Shown: positions 36,076 to 47,515, counted from the stretch's first letter. The stretch is DNA of 64,000 nt from Lolium rigidum (GCF_022539505.1 NC_061514.1:331249090-331313089); one strand, 5' to 3'. The notes: generated by a model from the sequence alone, not told the origin. Numbers and translations are program-made.

Positions 36076-37998
36076 CTAGGGCTTGAACATCGGTGGCCTT
36101 CTCACGTTGGTAGCTTGCTCGAAGGCGTAAGCAATCTCGATGAGCCTGGGTTCGTACCCCTGCAGCCCGCTGAAGCATATGCCGAATGGGACTCCCTGCT
36201 CGCCATACCCCGCGGGCACAACGATGCCGGGGTGGCCGCCAATGGCGCGAAGGCTGGAGGCGCTGCTGTTGGGCGTCACGATCGCGTCCAGCTGCTGCTC
36301 CTTCATCAGCCTCTCAAGCCCATTAGCGGACAGCTCCTCCAGCCGTCGAATCGCAGCTCTCTCCACAGATCCAATGCCATGTGTGTTTTCCGCTGCGATA
36401 AGATTGCGCTGTCCGAAATCTTTCAGCCTCTCCTGCCGCAACATGTTGAGAAGTTTAAACGAAATTTGAAGAGTGCAAGTAGAGAATAAATAGTACAGTA
36501 TACCGATTTTGTAATGTTTGAACCTACATTTCGAAGTGAAGAGATGAAAAGGTTGGATTCAGTTGCGTTTGTAAACTTACCTGGACAGGATTTGCATTGT
36601 TGAAAGCTATGACGTCTGCAAGCGAGCGGACCGGGGAGTACCTCAGATCTGCCAGGTACGCGTTCAGACTCAGCTTGAACTCTGCCCGCACTGCCATGAA
36701 CTCGTTGGAAGCAATATCAACCGCCAGAGCGGTCAAATTGGCTGCCACGTCAAGGTTCTCGATCACCACGGCCCCGTGATTCCTTTGACAAAATTCAGGA
36801 ATCAGTTGTTCACGGAATGTACTATATAGTAGTACGTATATAATTTGAAGCCAGTGAAATAATTTCGACTTGTCGATCACCTCATTGTGTCGAGGTGCTG
36901 CTGGTACACCCTCAGTTCCGCCTCCCCGTATCCTTGGAAGAAGCCATTGGGGACGCCGATTCTCTTACCTCTCAGCCCATCTTGCTTCAAGAACTGCACG
37001 TACCCTCCAGCCGGGATGTACTTGGATGCTGCTCCGGTGGCTGCGGCATCGAACGCGTCGTAGCCGACAATGGTGTCAAGCACCTGCACCGCGTCCGACA
37101 CCGTCCGACACATCGGTCTGCATTTCATGGTCGATGGTTGGATCAGAGCATCCGCCCATATTTGAACATTTCCAAAGAAAGAGTAAGAAGAGTTACCCGA
37201 CGGTGTCCTGCCTAGGGGTGATGGGAATGACCCCGGACCGGCTGGTGAGCCCGACAGTAGGCTTGATCCCGACAATGGAGTTCCACGATGACGGGCAGAG
37301 TATGGAGCCGTCGGTCTCCGTGCCCAGCGTCACCGCCGCCATGTTTGCCGCCGCCGCGACGCCCGGCCCGGCGCTTGACCCGCATGGGGTGGACGACAGA
37401 ACGTACGGGTTCTGCACAATTATCTTAAGCTCACCAACTTCTTAAATTTCATTTGGAAGGAAGTACCAATCTGATTACCACTTACCAGCGACTGGCCGCC
37501 GCGGGCGCTCCACCCGGAGTCGACGGTGCGGAAGTTGGACCACTCGGAGGGGTTGGCCTTGCCGAGCACCACGGCGCCGGCCTGCCGGAGCCGGACCACC
37601 ACGCCGGCGTCCCGCTTGACAACGGAGCCGAGGAGAGCCAAGGAGCCGGCCGTCGTGTTCAGCGCGTCGAGGGTCGCGATGTTGTCCTTGAGAAGCACGG
37701 GGATGCCATGCAGCCCACCGGTCAGCTGGCCGCCGGAGGACGCGCGCTGAGCATCGGCGCGCGCCGCCTGACGGAGCGCGTCCGGGTTGACCTCGATAAC
37801 GGCGCGAAGTAGCGGGTTGAGGCGGCTGATCTGGTCCAGGTAGAACTGGACGAGCGCCGTCGAGGTGAGGCTGCCGTTACTGAAGCCGAGGTGGATGGCC
37901 TCCACGGTGGCCTCGTGGAACTCGAAGCCGTGTGATGCGCCATTTGCTGCGACCAGGGCCAAGACGGCCGCAAGAGCTTGGAGCTGCAGCCAAGCCAT
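36076..37998 (-). CDS. Amidase-signature family enzyme, intact
   Basis: On the minus strand the exons are 37998..37486, 37411..37197, 37117..36881, 36782..36581 and 36432..36076. They total 1524 bases, 507 residues plus stop, with GT-AG introns and matching phases. An N-terminal hydrophobic stretch (WLQLQALAAVLALVAANGAS) looks like a secretory signal peptide. The amidase-signature triad is visible. The base Lys104 lies in GIPVLLKDN, the cis-Ser183 in CGSSAGPG, and the nucleophile Ser207 in LGTETDGSILCPSS. The 24-residue Ser-Ser spacing matches characterised members. Such enzymes hydrolyse linear amides to acid plus ammonia or amine. The substrate here is unknown; plant relatives are usually annotated only as 'probable amidase' (At4g34880 type). 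A GatA role is unlikely because of the secretory leader. The gene is convergent with membrane gene C. The paralogue in unit B is dead. Confidence 0.9.
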
Positions 37999-38739
37999 GC
38001 TAGCTTAACTGAATGGTTTATGTGCAACCCAATGGGTTTGATGGCTTGGCTTGGCTTGTCTCCTGTCTAGTGTTTCTTGCTTCGTGTGACCAGTTTCATA
38101 TCTGGCACCTGTGTTTGAGTATTTTTGAGCTGCTACTCCCGCTGATTCATCCAGAGAAATTGTTGAGGTTTTAGTTTAAATTAAACTACTCCATTGCTAT
38201 CTACAGAATATGTTACACGAGGGGGCAATTTGTGCTAGGAAACTAGGGAGTGAAAGTCCCTTTCTTTGACATTTTCTTTTGAAATTTTCCTAGACATCTA
38301 ATAAATTCTTTACCCAAGGCATTGACAAGCTGCACTACACAACAAGTTGTGGGGTGGGTGAACCATTAACAAGTCAAAGCGTCATGTGGACCATACTAAA
38401 CCGAGTCCTAGTCTTCCAAAAATGTGATTTTATCTTACCAGGTTATATAAGCTAGTCATTGTGGCAGTGGCAATGAATAATGATGATATTTCTGATTTAT
38501 TTTACATGATATCAACATTGACCAATGTGGTTTGGAGGATAATGTAAACGAAAAGACATGATTGGAGAGAAACATAGAGATTATACGAGCTGACATAGGT
38601 AGTGGAAAAATCAGTACATAAAACAGGGTTACATCGAGATCAATCTCTTCAGGAACTGGAGACACTCGTTGGGATATCATTTTACAACACTCTCAAGCCT
38701 AGTTAATTTGTTTCCAACTCTTGTTGGCTTTCTTAAATA
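37999..38739. other. Amidase upstream region and spacer
   Basis: The first few hundred bases should hold the amidase promoter on the minus strand. I could not place a convincing TATA box. The rest is AT-rich with no gene. Confidence 0.35.
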
Positions 38740-39600
38740 TGTTGAGAAACAAGGTTAAAAAGATGGAAAGAAAAGTCAAGGATGTGAAAAGTCAAGCACT
38801 TTGCTTGCAACACAAGGACTTGGACATCCTCAATGCCATCTCAAATGTCAAGTCAACAAGGAATGAATTGCAACGATAAAGATATGATAGGTGAAATCAC
38901 TTCTATAAAAGATACATTTGTTTTGTGAAGAACATGATATTTCTAGCCTTATTATGTCAGATGAATATGTCAATAGACGGAGACCACGTCAAAAAACCAA
39001 TATCACAAACCTTCGGCATTATCGGACATATTGTATCAACTTTGTTATTGGTTGGCAACTTCAAGAGTTTGGCGACCGTTTCAATGATAAATTCAGCATT
39101 GGTTATTGACATTGCCTCTTCCGACCCAAAATAATCGTTTGCTGCTTTTAACTTGGGATAGCTTAGTGATGTTAGCTGAGTTTATCCGGATGATTTTGAT
39201 CCAACTCATCTGATTGGTCTTCGTCACCAACTTAGCATATACACATTGTCAATGTGAGGGTAGACGAAAGATTTAATGATTTGAGTGGCATTGGTGATCT
39301 TGCTAAATCATTCGTGGACACCAATAATCATCATCTATATTTTCCTTTGGTCTATCAAATGCTGAAGGGAGTGCTCATTTTTCCGGTTTCCATCGGAGAT
39401 GCTTCTTAGCAATGAATATTTTCAAGAATGTGTTGCGGGATAAAATGGGTGAGCAATTTGTGAATGATTGGCTTGTCTACTTTGTGGAGAAAGATATGTT
39501 TTCCACTATTACTAAGGAGGGCGTGGTTTCTGGCTTTGGGAAAGTGAAAAATCAAGAAGGAAAACTGCAAGAGGTGAGTGAGTCTAGTCACATGTTTATA
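38740..39600 (+). pseudogene. hAT transposase remnant (C-terminal dimerisation region)
   Basis: Broken frames on the plus strand read in order: RRRPRQKTNIT, YCINFVIGWQLQEFGDRFND, the DDFDPTHLIGLRHQL segment, and DERFNDLSGIGDLAKSFVDTN. Then come HHLYFPLVYQMLKGVLIFPVSIG and finally NVLRDKMGEQFVNDWLVYFVEKDMFS. This order is that of the zf-TTF/hAT transposases, where the last part is the hAT family dimerisation domain. There are several stops and frameshifts. No terminal inverted repeats were found. Confidence 0.65.
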
Positions 39601-39872
39601 TTGTCAATACTTGTTGCGCCTTTATTACTTACAAGTAATTTTGTAAGTATAACATGTTTTGCTCATTGTTTCCATACTCTAGGTCACTGCAAATGAGGCT
39701 TTGGATTTGGACTATATTTTTGTGAGTTGCGACTTTAGTTTCTTATTAATATGAGGTATATACACTTTTAGTCCCATAATTTGCAACCCGGGAGCAGTTT
39801 AGTCCCAGATCTTGCAAATGTGACAAAAGTAGTCCCACAACTTGCAACCCGGGTGCAGATTGGTCCAAAGTG

Positions 39873-40013
39873 GATGAATTGGAGCAAATTTGAATGATTT
39901 TGGATAGATTTGACCGCGTGGGCTGAGTTGAACGAATCGTTTTTTGCAAAAAAAAAAGTCCAGAGAAAAGCACTCCTTCTGCCCTTGCTCCTCCCACCCT
40001 ATGTGAGTCAAAA
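39873..40013. repeat. Left terminal inverted repeat of the MULE
   Basis: Reverse-complementary to 46367-46505 with few mismatches and short differences in an A-run. It begins GATGAATTGG at the outer side. Confidence 0.75.
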
Positions 40014-40662
40014 TACTGAAATAGCCATCATCATACTGAAACAACCCGTAATCGCTGCAGCCTAGAACAACAGAAAACAACAACTCCCGATAGTTCAGGA
40101 GAAGTTGGCGGGCGACGACGGTGAGGTGGTGAGGTCCTCCGCGTCCTCGATTACGGCTAGATCTCGCCGGAGATGCACTACTGCGACTTCCGTGAAGATC
40201 CGCCCCATTACGGTACTGGTGATTCTCTCTCGCTTCTGAAGTTTTGTCTCGCAGCGGTGATGGTGGTGGTGTAGGTGGGCGGACGATCCAATCTAGTTTA
40301 CGTGGAGTAAGGAGAACATCAATTACTACCATTGGTACAACAAGTTCTGGGAAGAAAAGCAAGTAGTACCATTGGTAGGCAATTGGATGATCAGTTCATC
40401 TGGCCGGTTCTGAACGTGCGCGTCGGCGGCGGTAGTTTCAGTAGATTTAGGTTGAGCAGTGTTAGCTTGGAGTGTTTTTGTCTATTGGTTAATGTTTTAG
40501 TATGAATGGTTTGATAGTTCGTGATAATACCATGTGATTTTGTACAAAATTCAAAGTATGACAGTTTAACTGAATTGAAACTGTGTCTGTCAATTCAGTT
40601 TCAGTTAACTGAAACTGTAACTGTGTACGTGAAATTTTGATGAAGTCAATGGATGTTGGAGC

Positions 40663-41208
40663 CAGTGGCGGACCTAGCAATAAACTAGAGGGTGGGCACC
40701 CTAAAAAAATCACACTAGCCCATTTGTGATACGGAGTACTAATTTGGCTAACCCGGAAATGATTCTGATGTGCAATATTTTCTCAATTAGAAGTAACGAT
40801 GTATGTTAGTCATGGATTTTCTTCACATAATCTCGACAACTATGACTGCAAACTGCTAACATACAGCTGCCAGCAGGGCGTTGATCAAAGCCGAGACACC
40901 GCTGACACTGCCTCCACAAAGCAAAACACGAATACTAACCTCTGTGGCTCTGCCTCTATGTAACCCAACGAGAGGCCCAAGAATGTATCAAGCCTGCTGG
41001 CTGTTGCTAAGTAACGTGGCCCAAGCAGCTACCTAGAAAGCGGCCTACCTAGCCCAATTGAAGAATAGCTCGTCCCTTTCAGCTTAGACGAGGGTTTCTC
41101 TCTATTCCAGCGATCTTAATCGCTACTGAAGCTTGCTAGCGTTCACTTTCATGGCGGCACTGAGCCTGGGCACGTGCCCATGGTGCCCATACGGTAAATC
41201 CGCCCCTG
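40663..41208. mobile_element. hAT-type MITE (546 bp) nested in the MULE
   Basis: The left end CAGTGGCGGACCTA and the right end TAAATCCGCCCCTG are imperfect inverted repeats of hAT type. They are flanked by the exact eight-base duplication GTTGGAGC at 40655-40662 and 41209-41216. No coding capacity. It lies upstream of the transposase coding region. Confidence 0.8.
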
Positions 41209-41354
41209 GTTGGAGCTGATCTTTGTTGTATAATTTTTTGAGAACTGAATTATGCCTTACGAAGCATGACATGATTATGTGATATTACTTCAGGTGCATT
41301 ACTGTAAGAGGCCTCTTACTGTAACATGAATAGTTTTTATATTATTCATTTCCT

Positions 41355-44300
41355 GTGCAGTTTTGTTCCCAAGTGAAGAATGTGATATGTTCTCTATTGA
41401 AGCAGTACATAATGGATTTTTTTTGTGGATTGAGAGCAAATTTGGATTATGTTACTCGAACTTCTTCATTCTTTGACAACTTGACTGTTGACATATGGTC
41501 AATATCATGGATTAATGAAATTCTTAGAATCTTGGGCCATGAGAGAGATGAGAGAACATCTGTGTACTGGTTATTGCCTAGGAAGGACATGAAGGATGGT
41601 CTGGTTCTTATTGAGAAACAATCACACATAAGGGAGATGATAAATGCCAGCAAATATCATAAGACACTTGTCTTGTTTGTTGATCACACCAATTTCCTCA
41701 AGGGATTAAGCCTGGTGTAATTGTGGGGCAAACATCTACTCAGAGGCCAGCAGCAGATGTTAATGACGAAGCTTCTGTTCCCTTGACCAGCAATACATCT
41801 TCACATTCAGCAGGTATGGTTGGTGCAGAAAAGCAAGATGTGGAATGTGCAGACTCATATGGTAGTGATAGTGATGATGATGACTTTGAGTTCTATGATA
41901 GTGATTTTGATGCTGAAGATGGGGATGATGATTTGTTTGCTGACAATGTTGACAAGTCAGTGAATGATCACAATGAGCAGGAATTGTGTCAAGAAAATGA
42001 AGATGAGGATGCCCTGGAGGATGATGACCTTAATCTTGATGCAGAAAATAGACAACACTTGATGGTTAACATGAAAACATTTAATCCTGAAGTTGATATG
42101 GACAATCCCACTTTCAAGATTGGAACACTATTTAGTGGTGTTGAGGAGGTGAGGAAGGCAGTTACTACATATGCAATAAGGAATAGAGTTAAAATCAAGA
42201 AGTTGAGAAATGAGAGAAGAAGGTTTGAGGATGCTTGTGCTCCTGGTTTTCCCTGGTATATTAGAGCTTCAAGTAGGTCCGGTTCCTTCATAGTCACTGA
42301 ATATGATGGAACTCACAACTGCGAGGGTAGCTTCCCAGTAAGTGCAATAACTGCCAAAGTTTTGACAGAGAAGTTCATGCATGAACTCAGAGACAACCAG
42401 AAGTTAGATCTAAAGAGCTTTGCTGCTAAGGTGCTAAGGGAATTCAAAATGTGTCCAGAGAGATGGAAGCTAAATAGAGCAAGGAAGGCAGCACTATTAC
42501 AAATACATGGTGATGAGGAAGGGCAGTTCAGGCAGCTAATGGACTATAGCCAAAAGTTAAGAAGAAGCAATCCTGGTTCTAAGTTCTTTGTGACAACAAA
42601 TTCAGTCAATGATCCTAAAAGTCCAGATCATAAGGAGCATTTGGCCACTGTTTATTGGAGTTATGATGCCTGCAAGAGAGGTTTCCTTGCTGGCTGTAGG
42701 CCTTTCATATGCTTTGATTGCTGCCATAGCAAAACTAAATTCAAAGGTGTGCTTCTGACAGCAATTGGAATTGACCCCAATGATTGCATCTTCCCAGTTG
42801 CATTTGGTCTAGCTGAGGTTGAATGCACAAGATCTTGGGAATTGTTTCTGAAAAACCTTCGAGATGATCTCAACATTACCAACACTGCTCCATGGACAAT
42901 TATGAGTGACAAACAGAAGGTATGTAATGCACAAAGTGTGGACTAAAGTTCCTTTTTCCAAAGTGTGGACAATTATGATTGCAACTAGTAAATTTTTGCA
43001 GGGCTTAATAAATGTTGTAGAGAAGGTGTTCCCAGATGCAGAACACAAATTTTGTGTTAGGCATAGAGGAGAGACATTAAAAAAATGATGTTTGGGCTGT
43101 TGCAAGGTCAACTAGTATTCCTAAGTATGAGAGAAGTATGGATAAGCTTAAAGTTGATAATGCAGGTGCTTATTCTTAGATTGAAGAGCTTGTCCCTACA
43201 ACATCGGTAAAAGCATTTTTCAGTGAATTCCCCAAGTGTGACATGTTGTTGAACAATTATTCAGAGGTGTTCAATAGGTACAGTTCAAGTTTTGTACTAC
43301 ATATTTTGCTATATAAATCTAAACTTGAAAATTTGTTCTGATATATGCTTATCTAAATTTCAGTTCAGCTACATTTTAGAAGCCAGTGAGTTGCCTTTCT
43401 TATCTATGTTGGAAACTATATTCTACAAGATTCTCCAGAGGACTGAAAGCAGCAAAAAAAAAGCTGAGAAGATGAAGGTAGAATTTGTCCAAAGATAAAG
43501 AAGAAGTTGGACAAATTCATATGATGGAGCAATGAATGTAAGGTCACTCCTGGTGGTAACTACCTGTACTATGTTTCCAGTCATGAGTCTGAGAAAGAAT
43601 ATAGTGTAGACTTCAATGCAAGAACATGTGATTGCGAGAGATGTCAACTTAGTGGAATACCATGTCACCATGTGGTAGCATGCTGTAGAAAAGATAGGAT
43701 TAATCCTGAAAACCTAGTACACAGTTGCTACATTGTTGATGCATTCAACAAAGCTTATGCATACAAGTTGGCACCCTTGAGAGGGAGAGTATTTTGGGAA
43801 AATATGAATGTTGTGACAATACATCCACCTCTATTCACCAAAGTTATGGGAAAGCCTAAGAAAAATAGGAAGAAGGCACCTGAGGAGAAAATAAATAAAG
43901 GACTAAAGCTGTTTACAAAGGCAGGGGTGACTATACATTGCTTTATATGTGGTAAAGCTGATCACAACAAGAAGGGTCACCAAAAATATCTTGACAGGCT
44001 AGCAGAGCAGTCTCAAAATAATATTATTGATGAGGATGAAGAACTAGACATCCCATCTATTGTTGAGGTACATTTTTATTTTGTGCAAATATTTGTGGCA
44101 CCATGTAAAATGTATAACCTATTCTATACTAAATTTGTCTACAGCATGTGATCCCACACATTCCAAACCCTTCTATGGATCCTACTGAACAAGAGGATAG
44201 CATGGTGCACATGATGCAACAAGAGGTTAGTTACATACCTATTGTCCATTGTCAGAAAATAAGGATACTTACATACATTTTCCTGTAGGACAGAGAGCAT

Positions 44301-45025
44301 GTGCCAGTTAGCAAGTTTCTAGGTCCATTGCCAGAAAATGCATTTGTAACTGCTGCTAGAGACAATATTCCAACATCAAGACAAAGAGTTACTACTGCAT
44401 CAACTAGAGGAAGCTTGACACGAGGTAGAGACGGAGGAAGGAGTAGCAATAGAGGAAGGGAAACAACTACGAAGGAAGATTTAGTAGCTGAGCAAGGAAG
44501 CAACATTACATGTAGAGGAAAGGGGAAGAAAAGGCAAGGAAATAATACAACATGTATAGTGATAATTTTTTCAGAATACTCATTTTCATATCTTCCTCTA
44601 ATGTGAGAAACAGATGGTGATTTCATTTTTTTGTTACATTAAGAGGAAGATGTAGTAACTGAGCAAGGAAGCAACAATACAGGGAGATGAAAGGGAAAGA
44701 AAAGGCAAGGAAATAATACACCAGGTATATTGCTACTTTTTTTTGTAGTACTCATTTTCATATATTCCTCCAATGTGACAATCAGATGGTGATTTCAATT
44801 TTTTTGTTCAATTCAGAGAAAGGTACCAGTAGTGTTCCTGAGGCTCAACATATTGGGAGAAAAAGGCAAGCAAGGATAGAAGCATACAATACAGGTCCTG
44901 GAGGTACTTATCATCTACTGTTTGGTGATGAACAGAGAAGAACTACTCGGATGCCATATTTAAATGTTGATGCACAGGAAGTTCCTGTTAGTCAGAGTGC
45001 ACCACCATCTGAAGACATCATTTAA
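41355..45025 (+). pseudogene. MULE transposase (MuDR/FAR1-related) gene, decayed
   Basis: An N-terminal segment (41355-41720, with VYWLLPRKDMKDGL) runs into a stop after an apparent one-base slip near 41710. The main frame (to 42946) then has an acidic region and a DNA-binding-like part (KIKKLRNERRRFEDACAPGFPWYIRAS, EYDGTHNC). The catalytic region follows: first Asp in CFDCCHSKTKFKG, then the conserved FPVAFGLAEVECTRSWELFL. The second Asp is in MSDKQK, directly before an intron at 42920-43001, and the next exon resumes GLINVVEKVFPDAEHKFCVRH. It is then broken by a frameshift after GETLKK and stops near 43175. Further exons hold a SWIM zinc finger (CDC...CHH, 43650-43680) and a CCHC-like knuckle whose last Cys is His (CFICGKADHNKKGH). 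The last exon has RIEAYNTGPGGTYHLLFGDEQ. It can no longer make one protein. Confidence 0.8.
44478..44815 (+). repeat. Tandem duplication of an exon-intron unit in the MULE
   Basis: About 44478-44640 and 44645-44815 repeat the same order: GAAGATTTAGTAGCTGAGCAAGG-like text, AAGAAAAGGCAAGGAAATAATAC, a GTATA donor-like site, TACTCATTTTCATAT, and CAGATGGTGATTTCA. A short exon with its following intron has been duplicated; the second copy carries a stop (GGGAGATGA). Confidence 0.7.
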
Positions 45026-45039
45026 ATTCATATACTGAC

Positions 45040-45350
45040 AATATATACTTCATATTTACATAGATCATTTATACTCTCTGAAATTGAAAGCTCTTGTAAT
45101 TGTATTTCTCTGGTAGCTAAACATTTGTACTCTCTGAAATGAAAAGCTCACTCTATTCTAGTTCACTGGTTGCTATGTGCAATGAAAAGCTCATTCTATT
45201 TCCGTGGTTGCTAACAATTTTTACTGTCTCTAATCAAAAGCTCATTCTTACTCTCTAGTTTCAACCATTTTTACTGTCTATGATGAAAAGCTCATTTGAG
45301 ACAGCTCTGAAATGACAAGTTAATTTCATTGTATATGTCTATGATGAAAA
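45040..45350 (+). repeat. Degenerate repeats around AATGAAAAGCTCATTCT
   Basis: Six or so imperfect units of about 50-60 bases share CTCTGAAATGAAAAGCTC, CATTCTA and GTTGCTA words. They lie just after the transposase stop codon, in its 3' UTR or spacer. No coding function. Confidence 0.6.
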
Positions 45351-45909
45351 GCATTATTATTTTCTTTCTTTCCTCACATCCATACTCCAAATGACAAGTG
45401 AACAAGCTTCATTCATTCATTTGAAATTCCACACAGTACAAATAGATTCGCCATACCATCACACTAGTTTCACTAAGATTTCAGGAATCTGCCTACACCT
45501 AACCATTCAGGTGACACACCTACACCTACATTACCATACCAGCACACCCTCTTTACATTCAGGTAACACTACAGACATGATCAACTAACCTAGAGCATAA
45601 CACAGGGAACACATATGCACTACTACTACTTCATGCTCTTCCTTGTTCTCTGTATCTTGTCCATCTTCTCCATGCTTCAATACTCTTGTAGCTCCACTTC
45701 TTCATGCTCCACTACTCCATATGCCCAAACCATGGAAAAATCAGGAAATTTTGATCATACTGACCATAATTCACAATGACCTAACTGAACATAATGGCTT
45801 ACTACGGCGGTAGAGGATGCAAATATTTCTTACATGCCTTACTGCAGCGGTGCTGGCCACGCCTTGCACGGGTTAGGCGGTGAGGACGCAGGTGCGGAGG
45901 AGCGGCCAT

Positions 45910-46266
45910 TCATCGCATCGACCCTGCCTGGAGGATTTCAACCTGCATCTGCAAGCTCATGTTGGTGGGAAGATGCGGACGCCAGTCAATCGGCTCCACC
46001 ATCCTCACCTTGTCCTCCTCGGAAGCAAGTATGTAGTGCAACAACATCACCCTATCGTACAACTTCTGATTCCGCTCCTCCTCCGCCCTCCTCGCCGCCT
46101 CCTCGTGAGCCGCCATCTTCGCGGCCATCCTCGCCGCCTCCTCCTGTCGCCCTCCACCGCGAGCAGCAGCAGGGGCCACGGGCCTTCCCCTCCACCGCGG
46201 TCCTCGATGGGCAGGTTCAGGGGAATGCCCCGTGCTGTCCATCGAACCTTCCGGCAGCTCCGCCAT
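45910..46266 (-). CDS. Possible second, convergent ORF of the MULE
   Basis: A 118-codon frame on the minus strand runs between the right inverted end and the transposase gene. It starts MAELPEGSMD and has an Arg/Gly/Pro-rich part. It then has a strongly helical, charged stretch (AARMAAKMAAHEEAARRAEE) continuing into LYDRVMLLHYILASEEDK. The convergent position is like that of mudrB in MuDR, but I see no sequence relation and the region is GC-rich, so a chance frame is possible. Longer plus-strand frames over the same bases look less protein-like. Confidence 0.35.
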   Translation of the reverse strand: MAELPEGSMDSTGHSPEPAHRGPRWRGRPVAPAAARGGGRQEEAARMAAKMAAHEEAARRAEEERNQKLYDRVMLLHYILASEEDKVRMVEPIDWRPHLPTNMSLQMQVEILQAGSMR

Positions 46267-46366
46267 CGCCGCGTCACCCTACTCTCACCGCTTCCGTCTC
46301 CGCTCACGCCGTCGCTCTGCTACCCTATCCGCTCGTGCGAAGATTTTTTGACCCAGCCGACTCAAT

Positions 46367-46505
46367 TTTTACTCACAGATGGGTGGGAGGAGCAAGGACA
46401 AAAGGAGTGCTTTTCTCTGGACTTTTTTTGCAAAAAAACGATTCGTTCAACTCAGCCCACGTGGTCAAATCTATCCAAAATCATTCAAATTTGCTCCAAT
46501 TCATC
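46367..46505. repeat. Right terminal inverted repeat of the MULE
   Basis: Reverse complement of 39873-40013. The outer end CCAATTCATC stops at 46505, three bases before unrelated CACTA-like text. Confidence 0.75.
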
Positions 46506-46517
46506 TAGTATTTGACT

Positions 46518-46728
46518 TCTGTGGCGCATCTCTGGGTGCGCCACAGAATTTTGGAATTCTATGGTGTATTCTGGCACATGCGCCACAGAAGGTCAGACAA
46601 TTATGTGGCGCATCTGCAGACATGCGCTACAGAATTTTGCACCAGATTTTGTGGCGCATATCTGTGGATGCGCCACAGAATATTTCCCATATTTTATGGC
46701 GCATCGCCCTTATATGCGCCACAGAATT
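46518..46728. repeat. Array of five GTGGCGCA/TGCGCCAC hairpins
   Basis: Five successive units of about 40-50 bases each carry TGTGGCGCAT followed, after 4-12 bases, by ATGCGCCACAGAAT. Each can fold into a hairpin. The left arm of unit 2 and the right arm of unit 3 have mutated bases (GGTGTATT, GCGCTACA). Such inverted subterminal motifs are typical of CACTA (En/Spm) transposon ends, where they bind the element's protein. No CACTA terminus is visible at 46506. Confidence 0.65.
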
Positions 46729-46940
46729 GTTTTTTTTATTTTCAAAAAATTTCCATTTCTGCAGTATATACTGGTATTACACAGGAAATATACATGTATA
46801 TACAGGAAATACATAGCATTATCCAGAAATAACATGAATAATCACAAATGAAACACAAATGAAATGATACACACAAATCTTCATAATTACATTATTTAGA
46901 TCCAACCACAAGTACAAATATTTATCGTCGCATCCATGTC

Positions 46941-47191
46941 TTAGTCACCGACCACGTAGACTAAATTAAAGTAGAGTACAATCGCGGTGGCGGTGAGTAA
47001 GAGGGGGACCAAGAACTTCAGCCGGTTCTTCTTCTTCCCCACGTGTCTCCTCCACTGTGCTACCGCCTCCTCTCTAGTCGCGTATCCCTTGTAGCGGTTC
47101 CCGCTGAACTTATGCACCTGTTCGAGACAGTCCTGCCACTCCTCGTAGACACCTGAAACCCGACCCTTGTACACAACGTACGTAGGAATCT
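46941..47191 (-). CDS. Viroplasmin / RNase H1 N-terminal-type domain with a C-terminal membrane segment
   Basis: On the minus strand, after an AATAG acceptor, the frame reads TYVVYKGRVSGVYEEWQDC, then QVHKFSGNRYKGYATREEAVAQW. This is the compact nucleic-acid-binding fold shared by RNase H1 N-termini and caulimovirus viroplasmins. It is followed by a basic stretch and a hydrophobic tail (FLVPLLLTATAIVLYFNLVYVV). It is probably the last exon of a CACTA-associated gene whose earlier part is the fragment at 47516-48005. No catalytic RNase H domain follows. Likely a transposon-linked gene remnant. Confidence 0.6.
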
Positions 47192-47515
47192 CTATTGAAA
47201 AGACATATTAGTATATCATATTAGTACATCATGCATATATGTTGATAAATATTAGAGCAAATCATATAGTAAAGTCGAACACAACAACAACGACCGTTTA
47301 AGTTTGCGACGCGCACACACAAAACGACATCCATCGATACACACAAACCGATGAACATAGTACTTAGAGTTTACGACCCACACACAAGATGACCTCAATC
47401 GATATATACACACAAACTGATGAAGATAGTACTTAGAGTTTATGACCCACACACACTAAGTCAAGGAGCAGAACGGCTTGTACAAATCTTTCGTATTCCA
47501 CGTCCTACTGTCACC

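Larger units (their letters stand above)
33857..37998. repeat. Recent segmental duplication, unit C (intact)
   Basis: Partner of 5047-8211 with very high identity through exons, introns and 3' flanks. It starts at the GTAGGGTTTCCCGT word, eight bases after the LINE poly(A) run. The DNA that stood upstream of gene B (before 5047) is therefore absent from gene C. It contains the complete amidase gene. Confidence 0.85.
39873..46505 (+). mobile_element. Large Mutator-like element with about 140-bp inverted ends
   Basis: Bases 39873-40013 and 46367-46505 are inverted copies of each other. Both run from GATGAATTGGAGC through CGTGGGCTGAGTTGAACG, the TTTTTTGCAAAAAAA run, GTCCAGAGAAAAGCAC and GGAGCAAGG-type text to TGTGAGT. 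Inside lies a decayed MULE transposase gene (41355-45025), a possible second, antisense ORF and a nested hAT MITE. The right end abuts CACTA-like repeats at 46508. On the left, text with 'TTAGTCCCA' and 'TTGCAACCCGGG' lies outside the paired region and may be further TIR lost on the right. No clean 9-bp target duplication is therefore readable. Confidence 0.75.

Noticed and set aside
36115..36489. Plus-strand frame over amidase exon 5 (also at 7265-7600)
   Set aside because: Antisense shadow of the conserved amidase exon; the minus frame has the family motifs and valid splice phases.
46518..46728. Regular repeats with spacers, superficially CRISPR-like
   Set aside because: The repeats are inverted pairs, unequal in spacing, in a plant genome and next to CACTA-type genes; subterminal transposon repeats explain them.
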